DNA of 34,638 nucleotides from Coxiellaceae bacterium (lineage in GTDB: Bacteria > Pseudomonadota > Gammaproteobacteria > Comchoanobacterales > Comchoanobacteraceae). Shown piece after piece: positions 1 to 8,743 of this stretch; the stretch's first letter is position 1, and each line of letters opens with the position of its first letter. The DNA lies in assembly GCA_902601155.1 (NCBI GenBank), contig CACKMC010000009.1, positions 1-34,638 of the forward strand, read 5' to 3'. The translations under genes and the position numbers were made by a program. The notes beneath the pieces were generated by a model, which was not told the origin of the DNA, did not search any database, and worked only from the letters and a program-made list of their open reading frames with translations.

Positions 1-708
1 GGTCCATGCAGCTAATTGCTCTTGTAATGTGCTGTCTTGTTCTTGCAAAGAAACATACATGGTTTCGTGGCTCTCATATTTAGCGTGATAATCATAAAAC
101 GTACCACTGGGCGTTTGAATTTCAATCACAGGCAAGCACTGTGCGCCCACCCAAGCCACTGTCAACTCCCGACCATTGACCCAAGGCTCCACCATGACCG
201 GTCCCCACTGTCTCGCATGTAAAAAAGCTGCCTGACATGACGCCATGTCTTCCACACGAGAAACCCCCAAACTAGAACCCTGATCTATCGGCTTAAAACA
301 AACAGGGAACTCATTGTTTTTTAACGAATTTATATCCGACTCTTCATGCAAGATATCCATAGGAAGCACAGGCACACCATGATAAGATGCGAGACATTTT
401 GCGCGCAGCTTATCCATACTCAGTGCAGAGGATAAGACGGAACTGCCACAATAAGCCAATCCATGTAGATCAAACCAAGCACTTAGCTGCCCATCTTCCC
501 CACCTTTCCCATGTATCATATTGAATAGGACATGCGTTTTTTGATAGGGCAAAAGCATGGAAAGGTCATCAGGGCTTTGTAAATCAATCACCTGATAATC
601 ATAAGCTAGGGCCTCAAAGGCCTTCGCAACGGCAGTACCTGATCGCAAAGACACGTCACGCTCACCAGACCATCCCCCCATCAAAATTATCCAAGATCGC
701 TGACTCAT
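1..708 (-). CDS. ddl: D-alanine--D-alanine ligase, 3' end outside window
   Basis: Joins two D-Ala with ATP to make the dipeptide that MurF adds to the peptidoglycan precursor; cytoplasmic. The first 236 codons are present and the C-terminal part lies beyond position 1. Family signatures are visible: HGKGGEDG at residues 66-73, MDK at 98-100, and KPIDQGSSLGV at 139-149 (ATP-grasp core), followed by a YDYHAKYE segment near residue 212. The ATG at 708 overlaps the murB stop by one base (TAATG), and AGGAG lies about 8 nt upstream, which fixes the start. Last visible gene of the dcw cluster; its place after murB matches the usual gammaproteobacterial order, where ftsQ-ftsA-ftsZ would follow. Identification is firm from the motifs; DdlA versus DdlB is inferred from context (DdlB-like). 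Confidence 0.95.
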   Translation of the reverse strand, partial: MSQRSWIILMGGWSGERDVSLRSGTAVAKAFEALAYDYQVIDLQSPDDLSMLLPYQKTHVLFNMIHGKGGEDGQLSAWFDLHGLAYCGSSVLSSALSMDKLRAKCLASYHGVPVLPMDILHEESDINSLKNNEFPVCFKPIDQGSSLGVSRVEDMASCQAAFLHARQWGPVMVEPWVNGRELTVAWVGAQCLPVIEIQTPSGTFYDYHAKYESHETMYVSLQEQDSTLQEQLAAWT

Positions 709-1613
709 TATTTTTCTCCTAGGTCATGCACTTCAGGTTCTAACCAAATACCATGTTTATCATAAACAGTTTGCTGAATCATCGCCATCAAATCCCTCAC
801 CGAATCACTTGATCCTTGTCCTAAATGCTCAATAAAATTAGCATGCTTATCCGATACTTTCACTTGTCCAAGTTGATAACCTTTTAAACCCACTTGCTCA
901 ATCAAGGCTGCGGCAAAATAACCCGGTGGATTTTTAAAAACCGACCCACAATTTCTCGTACCAATAGGCTGTGTCGCTTGCCGCTTAGCTAATAAAGCTT
1001 CAATACTCAAGCTATCCTGCTGTGTTGTTTGAGTAAAATGAAAAATACCACGCACAATGGGTGCTTGACCTAAACCTGACATATGACGATATCCCCAGGT
1101 CAATGTCTTGGCATCGATACGCTCAATATCACCATCTTGCGTTAACACATCACAGGCGATGATATGATCGCTGGTGACTCCACCAAAAGCACCTGCATTC
1201 ATCCGAATGGCACCACCCATCGTTCCGGGAATACCCGCAAAAAATTCCGCCTGAGGCCAACCTTCTCGTCGTGCAATCTTGGCAAATTTTGCACAAGTCA
1301 TCCCGGACTCACAGATAACATGATCACCTTCCTGCTGATATGCCGTCAAACCTTTTTGTGTAAACACAATGACACCATCAATCCCCTCATCAGGAATCAA
1401 TACATTACTGCCCAAGCCAAGAAAACGAATGAGCTTTGCTGGATAATGTGCTTTCCACCACGCATAAAACCGTTGGCAATCCGCCAAATCTTTCGGCCAA
1501 TAGGCATAGGCTGCTTGACCTGAAAAACCCCATGTGTTGTACTTTTTCAGTGAACATGACTCACGCCATTCACCTTGTAAATCCCACTGTTTTCGAAGTG
1601 ACGCTGTTAACAT
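708..1613 (-). CDS. murB: UDP-N-acetylenolpyruvoylglucosamine reductase
   Basis: FAD/NADPH reductase that turns UDP-GlcNAc-enolpyruvate into UDP-MurNAc, the second committed step of peptidoglycan synthesis. Visible: the N-terminal NTWGFSGQA region, the FAD-binding GLGSNVL and AGIPGTMGGA motifs, the GSVFKNP segment with the proton-donor serine, and C-terminal EPEVHDLG with the conserved glutamate. At 301 aa it is shorter than the E. coli type I enzyme (about 340), so it looks like the short type II form. The reading frame is open to 1661, but the ATG at 1613 gives a 7-nt overlap with the murC stop (ATGTTAA) and starts at the usual domain boundary, so I prefer it. Probably translationally coupled to murC. 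Confidence 0.93.
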   Translation of the reverse strand: MLTASLRKQWDLQGEWRESCSLKKYNTWGFSGQAAYAYWPKDLADCQRFYAWWKAHYPAKLIRFLGLGSNVLIPDEGIDGVIVFTQKGLTAYQQEGDHVICESGMTCAKFAKIARREGWPQAEFFAGIPGTMGGAIRMNAGAFGGVTSDHIIACDVLTQDGDIERIDAKTLTWGYRHMSGLGQAPIVRGIFHFTQTTQQDSLSIEALLAKRQATQPIGTRNCGSVFKNPPGYFAAALIEQVGLKGYQLGQVKVSDKHANFIEHLGQGSSDSVRDLMAMIQQTVYDKHGIWLEPEVHDLGEK

Positions 1614-2992
1614 ACCATCGTTTTCCGCTGCCACCACGATCGCGCCCATGTACTGATCCAACCCGCCCCTGCAAACACCAAAACATCGCCATGAGACAAG
1701 GCATGCTCACACGCTACTTCCCAATCTTTGGCTTGTGGCAGAAACGTGACATCACCTTCACATGCCTGACTCAAAGATTCACTATTCACACCCGCGATGT
1801 CTTTTTCATATGCGGTATCATGCGGCCATAGATGAACCTTTGATAAATTGGATAACACACGCACAAAATCAGTAAACAACTGCTGTGTACGTGTGTAACG
1901 GTGTGGCTGAAAGCATACATGAATCACAGCACCAGGATAACGCTCCTCTAAAGCACCCACCATCGATGCCAGTGCTTCTGGGTGATGCGCATAATCATCA
2001 TAGACATGACACGCATGGCCGGATTGTTGCCAGACACCCAAATAATCTAAGCGACGCTTAACCCCTTGAAAAGAAGCTATCGCCGAAGCAATACTGTGCT
2101 CATCACGCACCAATTCACGGGCTAACAAAGCAACAATTGACGCATTGCTTCGATTATAACGACCAGGTAAGCTGGGCACGATTTGCCATGTTTTACCTGC
2201 TTGATCATGGATAGCCAGGCCCTGCTTTGACTCTTCCAGTGTATAATCAGCTGTCTGATCATAGCCATAAGTATGCACATTCTCTTGAAGCTGTGTGCTA
2301 CAGTGTTTCGTTCCTTCATCATCTTGATTGAGCCAGATTTGCTTCGCTTGGCTATCGCGTAACCAGGATACCATGGTGTTTTGCAAAGATGCCAACGTCT
2401 CTCCCGGTTTTAAATGATCATGCTGTAAATTCGTGACAAGCACAGTATGCGCATGCGTTTGGACAAAGCTTCGATCACTTTCGTCCAACTCTAAAATAAA
2501 CCAAGGCGACGTTCCCCATGATGCATGACTTACAAGTTGCGCCGTATCGCCACCTATAAAATAACCAGGATATAAGCCTGCTTGCTGACAAGCATACACA
2601 AGCCATGCCGTGGTGGTTGTTTTGCCATGCGTGCCTGTGATGGCCACAATCGGGCGATCACCCAATAAGTGCATCATACACGCTAAGCGTGTCACTGTTT
2701 GAAAAGACTTTTCTTTGATCGCATCACGGATGGGATGATCATCAGCAATGGCTGGCGAAATCACCACCCATGCATGAGATGGTATCTTGATGAGATCATG
2801 CCCTACCCACACCTGTACGCCCACATCCCTTAGCTGGTCAAACCGAGGACTTTCCTGACAATCTGAACCCCATACTTCACCGCCACAAGCGCGCCATAAT
2901 AGCGCCAATCCCGACAAACCAACGCCACCGATACCCACACAATACAAAGGAGGTAAATGCGGTGTTTCATCTTCGCGTAAATTTGTGGCCAT
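1607..2992 (-). CDS. murC: UDP-N-acetylmuramate--L-alanine ligase
   Basis: ATP-dependent ligase adding L-Ala to UDP-MurNAc, the first of the Mur ligases; cytoplasmic. The N-terminal Rossmann domain begins with VGIGGVGLSG, the central ATP site is TGTHGKTTT, and ELDESDRS and DDYAHHPE mark the metal/substrate and C-terminal domains. About 461 aa, close to the family length. Three ATG codons lie in a row at 2998, 2995 and 2992; a GGA sequence ends just before the first, so the third has the best spacing (6 nt) and is chosen, although 2998 is possible. It follows murG after a 50-nt gap and overlaps murB by 7 nt. Confidence 0.95.
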   Translation of the reverse strand: MATNLREDETPHLPPLYCVGIGGVGLSGLALLWRACGGEVWGSDCQESPRFDQLRDVGVQVWVGHDLIKIPSHAWVVISPAIADDHPIRDAIKEKSFQTVTRLACMMHLLGDRPIVAITGTHGKTTTTAWLVYACQQAGLYPGYFIGGDTAQLVSHASWGTSPWFILELDESDRSFVQTHAHTVLVTNLQHDHLKPGETLASLQNTMVSWLRDSQAKQIWLNQDDEGTKHCSTQLQENVHTYGYDQTADYTLEESKQGLAIHDQAGKTWQIVPSLPGRYNRSNASIVALLARELVRDEHSIASAIASFQGVKRRLDYLGVWQQSGHACHVYDDYAHHPEALASMVGALEERYPGAVIHVCFQPHRYTRTQQLFTDFVRVLSNLSKVHLWPHDTAYEKDIAGVNSESLSQACEGDVTFLPQAKDWEVACEHALSHGDVLVFAGAGWISTWARSWWQRKTMVC

Positions 2993-3042
2993 CATCATTC
3001 CGTATCAAGTTATTTTGAGTGTAGCAGCTCTCAAGGATATTG

Positions 3043-4047
3043 TCATGGCAAGGATAATCGACGCACCAACGCCTGCGCAGCCTCACTGGGTCCTTTGCGT
3101 ACATGTCGCGTGACTGTTGGCCATACCAATGACTCAAACCAAGCGTGCAAATCTTGGGCATGACAGCGATCTTGTGGCCATAAATATCCTTCATGATCTG
3201 CTAACCAAGCCTTGGCATTACCGGTTTGATGGTCATCCACCGCATAAGGGTATGGCACTAAAATAGCAGGGAGCTTAGCATGGGCCAATTCCGCCAAAGT
3301 TAAGGCGCCTGCACGACTAATGACTAGCGATGCAAAAGCATAAGCCTCTTCCATGTCATCAATAAAACCATCCACACGTGCCTCAATCTGATGAGATGCA
3401 TACCATGCTGCCCACGCATCACGATGTGCCACACCGACTTGATGCCAAAGTATTGGACGTTCTTTTTCAGGCATGCGATGCCAAGTCTGTGCCACCCACT
3501 CATTGATGGCTTGTGCACCACGGCTACCTCCTAAGACCAAAACATGACGTTTGGCCGGACAAGTTCTATCCTGATGAAAATAAGTCGGCTGCCCAATGCA
3601 TGTCCACCCTGATAAGGGGTAAGCACTGAAACGCTGGGTGGTTAAGTGGGCTAACACGCGATTTGTCAATCCCAGCACAGCGTTTTGTTCGTGCACTAAC
3701 AAAGCTCGGCGTAATAGCCATGCTGCGATGCCAACCGGCAGTGCCACATACCCTCCCGTGACTAACACATGATCTGGTCGATAACGTAAAAGCCAATACC
3801 CTGCATGTAACACAGACCAAGGTAAGCCTATCAAGCTTTTGAGTTTAGCCCATAACTGCTTGCCCCTTAAAGGAAAAGCATAGATCGTCTTAAAGGGGAC
3901 CACAGGTTTCACGAGTTTTGCTTCCATGCCAGTGGATGTGCCTAACCAATACACCGTATGCCCAGCCTCTTGCAACAAACGCGCCACACATAAGCCAGGA
4001 TGCACATGGCCTGCTGTGCCTCCACCCGCCATCACCACCGTGGTCAT
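3043..4047 (-). CDS. murG: Undecaprenyl-PP-MurNAc-pentapeptide GlcNAc transferase
   Basis: Glycosyltransferase on the cytoplasmic face of the membrane that converts lipid I to lipid II using UDP-GlcNAc. The N-terminal glycine-rich loop is GGGTAGHVHPGL; most homologues read GGTGGH, so one glycine is replaced by alanine. Also visible: HEQNAVLG, GGSRGAQAIN (donor-site loop) and SRAGALTLAEL, typical of GT-B family 28. About 334 aa against about 355 in E. coli. The ATG at 4047 overlaps the ftsW stop as ATGA and has CGGA 7 nt upstream; the ATG two codons earlier (4053) has only a 1-nt spacer and is less likely. Confidence 0.95.
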   Translation of the reverse strand: MTTVVMAGGGTAGHVHPGLCVARLLQEAGHTVYWLGTSTGMEAKLVKPVVPFKTIYAFPLRGKQLWAKLKSLIGLPWSVLHAGYWLLRYRPDHVLVTGGYVALPVGIAAWLLRRALLVHEQNAVLGLTNRVLAHLTTQRFSAYPLSGWTCIGQPTYFHQDRTCPAKRHVLVLGGSRGAQAINEWVAQTWHRMPEKERPILWHQVGVAHRDAWAAWYASHQIEARVDGFIDDMEEAYAFASLVISRAGALTLAELAHAKLPAILVPYPYAVDDHQTGNAKAWLADHEGYLWPQDRCHAQDLHAWFESLVWPTVTRHVRKGPSEAAQALVRRLSLP

Positions 4048-5171
4048 TGGCATGTCCGTAAGGGGTGACTCGCCATCTCATGCGATGCGCGTAACAACCA
4101 CGCACAGGCAACACAGGTAATGACGATACTTGTCCCGCCATAACTCACCAAAGGCAAGGTAAGTCCCTTCGTCGGTAACAACCCAATATTCACCCCGACA
4201 TTAATCATGCCCTGAAAACCCAACCATACACTGATGCCATAACTTAAATACCCAGCAAACAGTTGATTTTGACGAATCAGTTCACGGGCAACCCAACACC
4301 CACGTAACACCAAATATAGAAACAAAGTGATAACAATCAAGCAAGCGATTAATCCACCTTCTTCCGCTAACACGGCAAAAATAAAATCGGTATGGGCCTC
4401 TGGCAAATAAAACTGTTTTTGCACACCATGGCCTAAGCCCTGCCCTGTGATACCGCCACGTCCAAAAGCAATCAATGCTTGCGTGAGTTGGTAGCCAGAA
4501 CCAAAACGCGTACGCCATGGATCAAGAAACGAGGTCAAACGCAATAAACGATAGGGTGCTGATATCGCCAGTATGGCTAATACGCTGCCAGCCAAACCAC
4601 ACAAATACATAAGATATCGCAAACGAACACCTGCGACTAAAAGTAAGACAAATGTCACCACCGTAATCACCAAGGTTGCCCCAAAATCGGGCTCTAATAA
4701 TAACAGCACACTGATGATGGCCAATAATATAAGACAGGTGCAAAAACCTTGGGGTGAATAGCGCACATGGGCACGTTGTCGGCTAAGAAAATCAGAGAAA
4801 TAAAGAATAGCTGCCAGCTTCATACATTCTGATGCTTGTAATGTTAAGGGACCAAGACGAAGCCAACGCACACTTCCATTCATATGCACCCCTAGCCCAG
4901 GAATCAAGACCATGACTAAGAGGGCAAGACTCAATAAAAAGGCATAGGGGGCAAATCCTTGCCATACATTTAAGGGAATGAATAAACAAGCACCGGCAGC
5001 CAATAGCCCAACCAACACATAAAACAAATGATGGTAAAAAAAATGAAAGGGCATGCCAAATTGCTTTTGTGAGATCGCAAAAGATGCGGATGCTACCATC
5101 AAAACACCCACCATCACCAAGGCAAAAGCCGTGAGTAATAAGCCTTGATCCCAATACCACTTAGTTGCCAT
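4044..5171 (-). CDS. ftsW: Septal peptidoglycan polymerase FtsW (SEDS family)
   Basis: Multi-pass inner-membrane glycan polymerase that uses lipid II at the septum together with FtsI. The sequence is a chain of about ten hydrophobic segments with SEDS hallmarks: GVHMNGSVRWLRLG early, LLEPDFGAT in the middle, TDFIFAVLAEEGG, then LPLVSYGGTSIV near the C-terminus. 375 aa, about family length. An upstream GTG at 5177 is possible, but the ATG at 5171 sits 5 nt after AGAGAG and overlaps the murD stop by 11 nt. Located between murD and murG as in E. coli. Confidence 0.95.
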   Translation of the reverse strand: MATKWYWDQGLLLTAFALVMVGVLMVASASFAISQKQFGMPFHFFYHHLFYVLVGLLAAGACLFIPLNVWQGFAPYAFLLSLALLVMVLIPGLGVHMNGSVRWLRLGPLTLQASECMKLAAILYFSDFLSRQRAHVRYSPQGFCTCLILLAIISVLLLLEPDFGATLVITVVTFVLLLVAGVRLRYLMYLCGLAGSVLAILAISAPYRLLRLTSFLDPWRTRFGSGYQLTQALIAFGRGGITGQGLGHGVQKQFYLPEAHTDFIFAVLAEEGGLIACLIVITLFLYLVLRGCWVARELIRQNQLFAGYLSYGISVWLGFQGMINVGVNIGLLPTKGLTLPLVSYGGTSIVITCVACAWLLRASHEMASHPLRTCQ

Positions 5172-6435
5172 GAACACTCTCTTCTAAATACTTTTTTAAG
5201 GCTGTTCCGCGCGCTGAAAACCCCTGAAAGGCATCAAAACTGGCACCGCCAGGTGCCAATACAATCGCATCGCCAGCCGCAGACCACGCCATGGCTTGTT
5301 TGACCGCATCCGCCAAAGAAACGACTTCGATACATGGACAATGCGCTTGCCAATATGTTTTAAATACACGCCGTGACTCGCCAAAACAAATCACCGCTTT
5401 AGGCAAAGGCCCCTCCCATGCTGGCATAGATTGTAAGCTTTCCTTTAATTGCCCCCCCATCAAAGCCACACAAGGCTGAGACGCACAAAGATGGGCGATC
5501 GTTTGGAAAGCGCCCGTCACATTAGTGGCTTTAGAATCATCAAACCATTCACATTCAGCAAAAAGGCCCAGTGATTGACATCGGTGAGGCAAACAAGGCA
5601 GCGGTGTGGTGGCGTGTGCTGGCAAATCCCAGTCCATCGCCTCACCCATGGCCGCAATGGCTGTCAGAATATTGGCAGCATGGGGGTAACTCGTTTGTTG
5701 ACATTGCGTATCAATCCAAGCTTGTGTCTGCGCACTTCCGCCTAACACTTGACGACGCTTCGGTGAAAACCAAGTGATATTCGCAAGGGTGTTTTCACAT
5801 GCCCACGTCATTAAATAAGGATCATCTGCATTGCAGACAACATGCCTGGCATGAGATAGCCAAGCTGTTTTTGCTTCGACATAGGCTTCTAAATTACCAT
5901 GCCAACCCAAATGATCAGGGGCAATATTAAGCACCACAGCCAAAGCGGGTGAAAACACATCACTATGACTCAGTTGATAGCTAGAGACTTCCAATAAACA
6001 AGCATCTTGTGGCTGATCTAACAAAGTGATGGCAGGTGGTCCTAAATTGCCACCAATCGCTAGCTTATCAGCCATCCATGTACCCAAAGCATGGACCAAA
6101 GTACTCTTGCCGTTGGTACCCGTGACGCCGTAAATTGTCTGTGAGGATTGGGATGAAAAGAGATCTAAATCACTCCAAATCAACAAGCCTGCCTGCGCAC
6201 ATTGTTGATAAATTGCATGATGCTTAGGAATACCCGGACTAATGATCACGCCATCTATTTGTGTACGAGGAAAATAATGCACAAATGTGACAGAAGGCAA
6301 TGCTTTTTTGGGCCACTGTTCACGTGGTGCCCAAACGATCACCTGCTTAGTTTGCTTAACCAAAAACGTCGTGACAGCTTGTCCTGTGACGCCCCACCCT
6401 AACACCAATACTGTTCGCCATGCTTCTATTGCCAT
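5161..6435 (-). CDS. murD: UDP-N-acetylmuramoylalanine--D-glutamate ligase
   Basis: Adds D-Glu to UDP-MurNAc-L-Ala using ATP. The N-terminal domain opens with LVLGWGVTGQAV, the P-loop is GVTGTNGKST, and LNIAPDHLGWHG and FDDSKATNVTGA are the conserved central and C-terminal motifs; LAPGGASFDAFQGF near the end is typical of MurD. 424 aa from the ATG at 6435, which overlaps the mraY stop by 10 nt. The open frame extends to a TTG at 6483, but that would add 16 residues without family likeness and a deeper overlap, so it is rejected as the start. Confidence 0.95.
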   Translation of the reverse strand: MAIEAWRTVLVLGWGVTGQAVTTFLVKQTKQVIVWAPREQWPKKALPSVTFVHYFPRTQIDGVIISPGIPKHHAIYQQCAQAGLLIWSDLDLFSSQSSQTIYGVTGTNGKSTLVHALGTWMADKLAIGGNLGPPAITLLDQPQDACLLEVSSYQLSHSDVFSPALAVVLNIAPDHLGWHGNLEAYVEAKTAWLSHARHVVCNADDPYLMTWACENTLANITWFSPKRRQVLGGSAQTQAWIDTQCQQTSYPHAANILTAIAAMGEAMDWDLPAHATTPLPCLPHRCQSLGLFAECEWFDDSKATNVTGAFQTIAHLCASQPCVALMGGQLKESLQSMPAWEGPLPKAVICFGESRRVFKTYWQAHCPCIEVVSLADAVKQAMAWSAAGDAIVLAPGGASFDAFQGFSARGTALKKYLEESVHGN

Positions 6436-7406
6436 GCGATCAATCCGATCGTCAACGCCACACTGGCTAGCGAAATTAACCAAAAGCGCACGATAATTTG
6501 TGGTTCTTTCAAACCTTGTAATTCAAAATGATGATGCAAAGGTGCCATTCGAAACACCCGCTTACCCCGCCAACGATAGCTTAACACCTGAATAATCACC
6601 GACAAAGTCTCTAAAACAAACACACTGCCCAAAGTCACAAGCGTCCACTCTAATCGCAAACTCAGTGCAACCGCTGCAAGCATGGCACCAAGACATAAAG
6701 CACCCACATCCCCCATAAATACGCACGCAGGATAAGTATTGAACCATAAAAAACCAAAACCAGCCCCTAACATCGCAGAGGCAAGCACCACATACACCAT
6801 GGCATGCCCATCCATTGGCTGCATGGTGACCGCCAAACCTGCCAATGTGGTTAAAACGATTAAACAGGGCACAATCGCTAAACCATCTAGACCATCGGTT
6901 AAATTCACAGCATTCGTGGTGGCCAAAAACACCAAGCTTGCCCAAGGAATAAAAAAAACACCCAAAGGGATGTGCCACGATCCAAGCGTTAACTGCGTGT
7001 GATCATAACCATGGTAATAGGCGATGGTACTGAGTACGACCGCAGCGATGAGCTGATGCCCACTTTTCCACCGTGCACTCAAGCCTTTACCAGACACCCG
7101 TTTGATTTTTAAACCATCATCGATCAAACCAATGATCGCGTACCATGCTGTGGCACCCAGTATCCAATACATGAGGAAACTAGCTGGCAAGGCCATGAAA
7201 CAAAATAGACTGCCCATGAACCAAAATACCAAGCCTCCCATGGTTGGCGTCTTATTTTTCACATAGTGCGTGGTGGGGCCATCATCGCGCACTTGCTGCC
7301 TAGCACCTAAACGTTTCATCGCACGAATGAACCAAGGCATAGTGATTTGTGTGGCTATCCAGGACAGGCTAAAGACTGGTAGCGCCGTTTGCGTCCACAT
7401 ACTCAT
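6426..7406 (-). CDS. mraY: Phospho-MurNAc-pentapeptide transferase
   Basis: Integral membrane enzyme making lipid I from UDP-MurNAc-pentapeptide and undecaprenyl phosphate. Seen in order: THYVKNKTPTMGG at the first cytoplasmic loop, GLIDDGLKI with the catalytic Asp pair, NLTDGLDGLA, GDVGALCLGA, and the APLHHHFE loop near the C-terminus. About ten hydrophobic helices. 326 aa is shorter than the 360 aa of E. coli MraY, mainly at the N-terminus. The frame is open to 7502, but the ATG at 7406 makes an ATGA overlap with the murF stop and begins at the first membrane helix. Confidence 0.95.
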   Translation of the reverse strand: MSMWTQTALPVFSLSWIATQITMPWFIRAMKRLGARQQVRDDGPTTHYVKNKTPTMGGLVFWFMGSLFCFMALPASFLMYWILGATAWYAIIGLIDDGLKIKRVSGKGLSARWKSGHQLIAAVVLSTIAYYHGYDHTQLTLGSWHIPLGVFFIPWASLVFLATTNAVNLTDGLDGLAIVPCLIVLTTLAGLAVTMQPMDGHAMVYVVLASAMLGAGFGFLWFNTYPACVFMGDVGALCLGAMLAAVALSLRLEWTLVTLGSVFVLETLSVIIQVLSYRWRGKRVFRMAPLHHHFELQGLKEPQIIVRFWLISLASVALTIGLIAWQ

Positions 7407-8743
7407 GATGACCACGCCTTCACAAGACGATCTAAACGCATCGCATGGGATCCTTTGATTAAGACAGCAGCTTGTGGTGGCAATGTGACCTGTTGTAAAC
7501 ACGCATCCACTGTCTCAAACGCCTGTCCCTGACACGATTTTGCAATGATAGACGCTAATGGACCTACCGTATAAACCGCATGCCATTCCATGGCAGCCAC
7601 CACTTCGGCAAGACGTTGATGATAGGCACGCGCTTGCTCACCCAGCCCTAAAAGATCACCCATGATGAGTACGTAAGGACCCGGTTGTGTTTGGATGACT
7701 TCCAAGGCAGCGAGCATGGCTTGTGGATTGGCATTGTAACAATCATCTAAAAGGCGTGTTTGTTGCGGTCCTTTGCGCCAAGTCATGCGTCCTTGAGGCA
7801 ATTGGAGTGTGGGTAGCATGGTCACTAAACGAGACCAAGGGATATCACAAGACCAAGCCACCGTTAAAGCGGCTTGAAGATTTTGACACATCGCCTTTCC
7901 CACCAGAGGCACTGTGATGGTTTGTTTCGATGCGTTGGGACCATAACGACAAGTCAGTGTAGTCTGTGAGGCAGTGGTCGCCACCACATCACATACCACA
8001 GGTGCCGCCTCCCCAGTATGTGATACATGGGTCATACTGGGTCGAAGTGGTAACCATGCTGATCGATAAGGACTGCTTTGATCATAAATCGCCACGCCTT
8101 TTTCCATCAAAGCATGAAACAAAAGTCCTTTTTCATAAGCCACACCCCACTCATCACCTAGCTGCTCAAGATGGCAAGGTGCAATATTATTTAACAAAGC
8201 AATGTCTGGTTGCACCACACGAGAAGCAATCAACATTTCTCCAGGACGATCAATACCCACCTCAACAACGGCCACCTGATGATGCGCACGAAGACGTGCG
8301 ATGGTTTGCGCAACACCCAGGGTGTTATTAAAATTTTTCTCTGTCGCCAATACTTGATCCGATCCATAATGCGCTTCTAAACATTGACGGATCATGGCCA
8401 CAGTACTGGTTTTACCACAACTGCCTGTCACGGCAATGACACGTGTGTCATATTGCTGACGCCAATGACGCATCAAAGTCCAAAACGCTTGGTACGTATC
8501 TTTGACACCAATGACTGGCACCGTATCATGCGTGAATGGCTGGGATACAATCAACACCGAAGCGCCTTTTTGCACGGCTTCTTCTAAAAATTGATGGCCA
8601 TCATGATGAGGGCCAATCCATGCAATAAAAGCATCCCCTGGTTGAAGACTTCGGGTATCGGTGCTCCATCCTGTGATCACAGCATGTTGCTGCAGGGACG
8701 GCAAGGCAAGCCACTGCGTGATTTGATTAAGCGTGCACGACAT
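7403..8743 (-). CDS. murF: UDP-MurNAc-tripeptide--D-Ala-D-Ala ligase
   Basis: Attaches the D-Ala-D-Ala made by Ddl to the tripeptide, completing the soluble precursor. Motifs: STDTRSLQPGDAF at the N-terminal substrate domain, P-loop VTGSCGKTST, NNIAPCHLE, and DDCYNANPQAM leading into the C-terminal domain. About 446 aa. The ATG at 8743 overlaps the end of murE by 17 nt; the longer frame starts with a TTG at 8779 and is less likely. Order murE-murF-mraY is the standard dcw arrangement. Confidence 0.95.
   Translation of the reverse strand: MSCTLNQITQWLALPSLQQHAVITGWSTDTRSLQPGDAFIAWIGPHHDGHQFLEEAVQKGASVLIVSQPFTHDTVPVIGVKDTYQAFWTLMRHWRQQYDTRVIAVTGSCGKTSTVAMIRQCLEAHYGSDQVLATEKNFNNTLGVAQTIARLRAHHQVAVVEVGIDRPGEMLIASRVVQPDIALLNNIAPCHLEQLGDEWGVAYEKGLLFHALMEKGVAIYDQSSPYRSAWLPLRPSMTHVSHTGEAAPVVCDVVATTASQTTLTCRYGPNASKQTITVPLVGKAMCQNLQAALTVAWSCDIPWSRLVTMLPTLQLPQGRMTWRKGPQQTRLLDDCYNANPQAMLAALEVIQTQPGPYVLIMGDLLGLGEQARAYHQRLAEVVAAMEWHAVYTVGPLASIIAKSCQGQAFETVDACLQQVTLPPQAAVLIKGSHAMRLDRLVKAWSS

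Noticed and set aside
1436-1831. 131-aa plus-strand open frame across murB/murC
   Set aside because: Antisense to two well supported genes with no recognisable protein features.
7966-8331. 121-aa plus-strand open frame within murF
   Set aside because: Shadow of murF codons; His/Pro-rich translation without family likeness.
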